Assembly: GCF_001634625.1 (NCBI RefSeq)
Contig: NZ_LRSE01000010.1
Span: 79,669-143,668 of the forward strand
Direction of reading: 5' to 3'
Length of the DNA: 64,000 nucleotides
Origin: Croceicoccus bisphenolivorans
Lineage (GTDB): Bacteria > Pseudomonadota > Alphaproteobacteria > Sphingomonadales > Sphingomonadaceae
The notes under the pieces are model-generated. The model ran no database searches. It was not told where the DNA came from and saw only the letters and a program-made list of their open reading frames with translations. The translations under genes were made by a program, and so were the position numbers. Below, in pieces: positions 63,977-64,000 of the stretch. Numbering within the stretch: position 1 is the first letter of the stretch; every line of letters starts with the position of its first letter.

Positions 63977-64000
63977 GAACGGCGGTGCAAAATTAGACCA

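Overview
The window reads as a chromosomal segment of a high-GC alphaproteobacterium of the order Sphingomonadales, most likely an Erythrobacter/Novosphingobium-type organism. This rests on the presence of ctrA with CcrM-type GANTC sites upstream, on gene content and order (hisS-prfA-prmC, lptB-rpoN, lnt-metK), and on protein sequence character. It is an inference, because no rRNA is present.

Positions 1 to about 27.8 kb are backbone. They carry the end of scoA and then scoB, a glutathione peroxidase, a 5'-nucleotidase-type lipoprotein, and lnt-metK followed by a GH24 lysozyme. Next come a DUF4167 protein, the hisS-prfA-prmC operon with 4-base overlaps, ppa, a BON-MscS channel, pmbA, lptB-rpoN, ctrA with a clear terminator, and trmB. 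One backbone operon stands out (18576-24888, minus strand). It encodes an FAD oxidoreductase fused to two cyclic-nucleotide-binding domains and ferredoxin clusters, a cytochrome-b-like membrane protein, an FHA domain fused to a ten-haem cytochrome c, and a CpdA-type phosphodiesterase. It looks like an uncharacterised redox chain linked to cyclic nucleotides.

From directly after trmB to the window end (about 27.8-64 kb) the sequence is an integrative and conjugative element. It starts with a tyrosine integrase and continues with these modules: (a) a small mercury-type locus (merR, merT and a GDCCVxC protein) next to an unusual flavoprotein disulfide reductase; (b) a sulfide/persulfide module (BigR-like ArsR regulator, persulfide dioxygenase, two YeeE-type membrane proteins); (c) a quorum-sensing module luxR-luxI-phyH-gntR; (d) a DUF6499/DUF2285 gene split by a +1 frameshift, which matches the layout of FseA, the excision activator made by programmed frameshifting in ICEMlSymR7A of Mesorhizobium; (e) a complete lasso-peptide cluster with precursor, B, C, isopeptidase, TonB-dependent receptor and ECF sigma factor; (f) a complete Trb mating-pair operon, trbB to trbI plus DUF2274; (g) an SspABCD DNA phosphorothioation set with an SspE-like DUF262 protein whose reading frame stops early, just before the window end.

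The relaxase, the coupling protein TraG, the excisionase and the right end of the element are not in the window. The element would therefore carry its own quorum-controlled transfer switch, a peptide with uptake and degradation genes, detoxification functions and a phage-defence cargo. No tRNA, rRNA, CRISPR array or insertion sequence was recognised.
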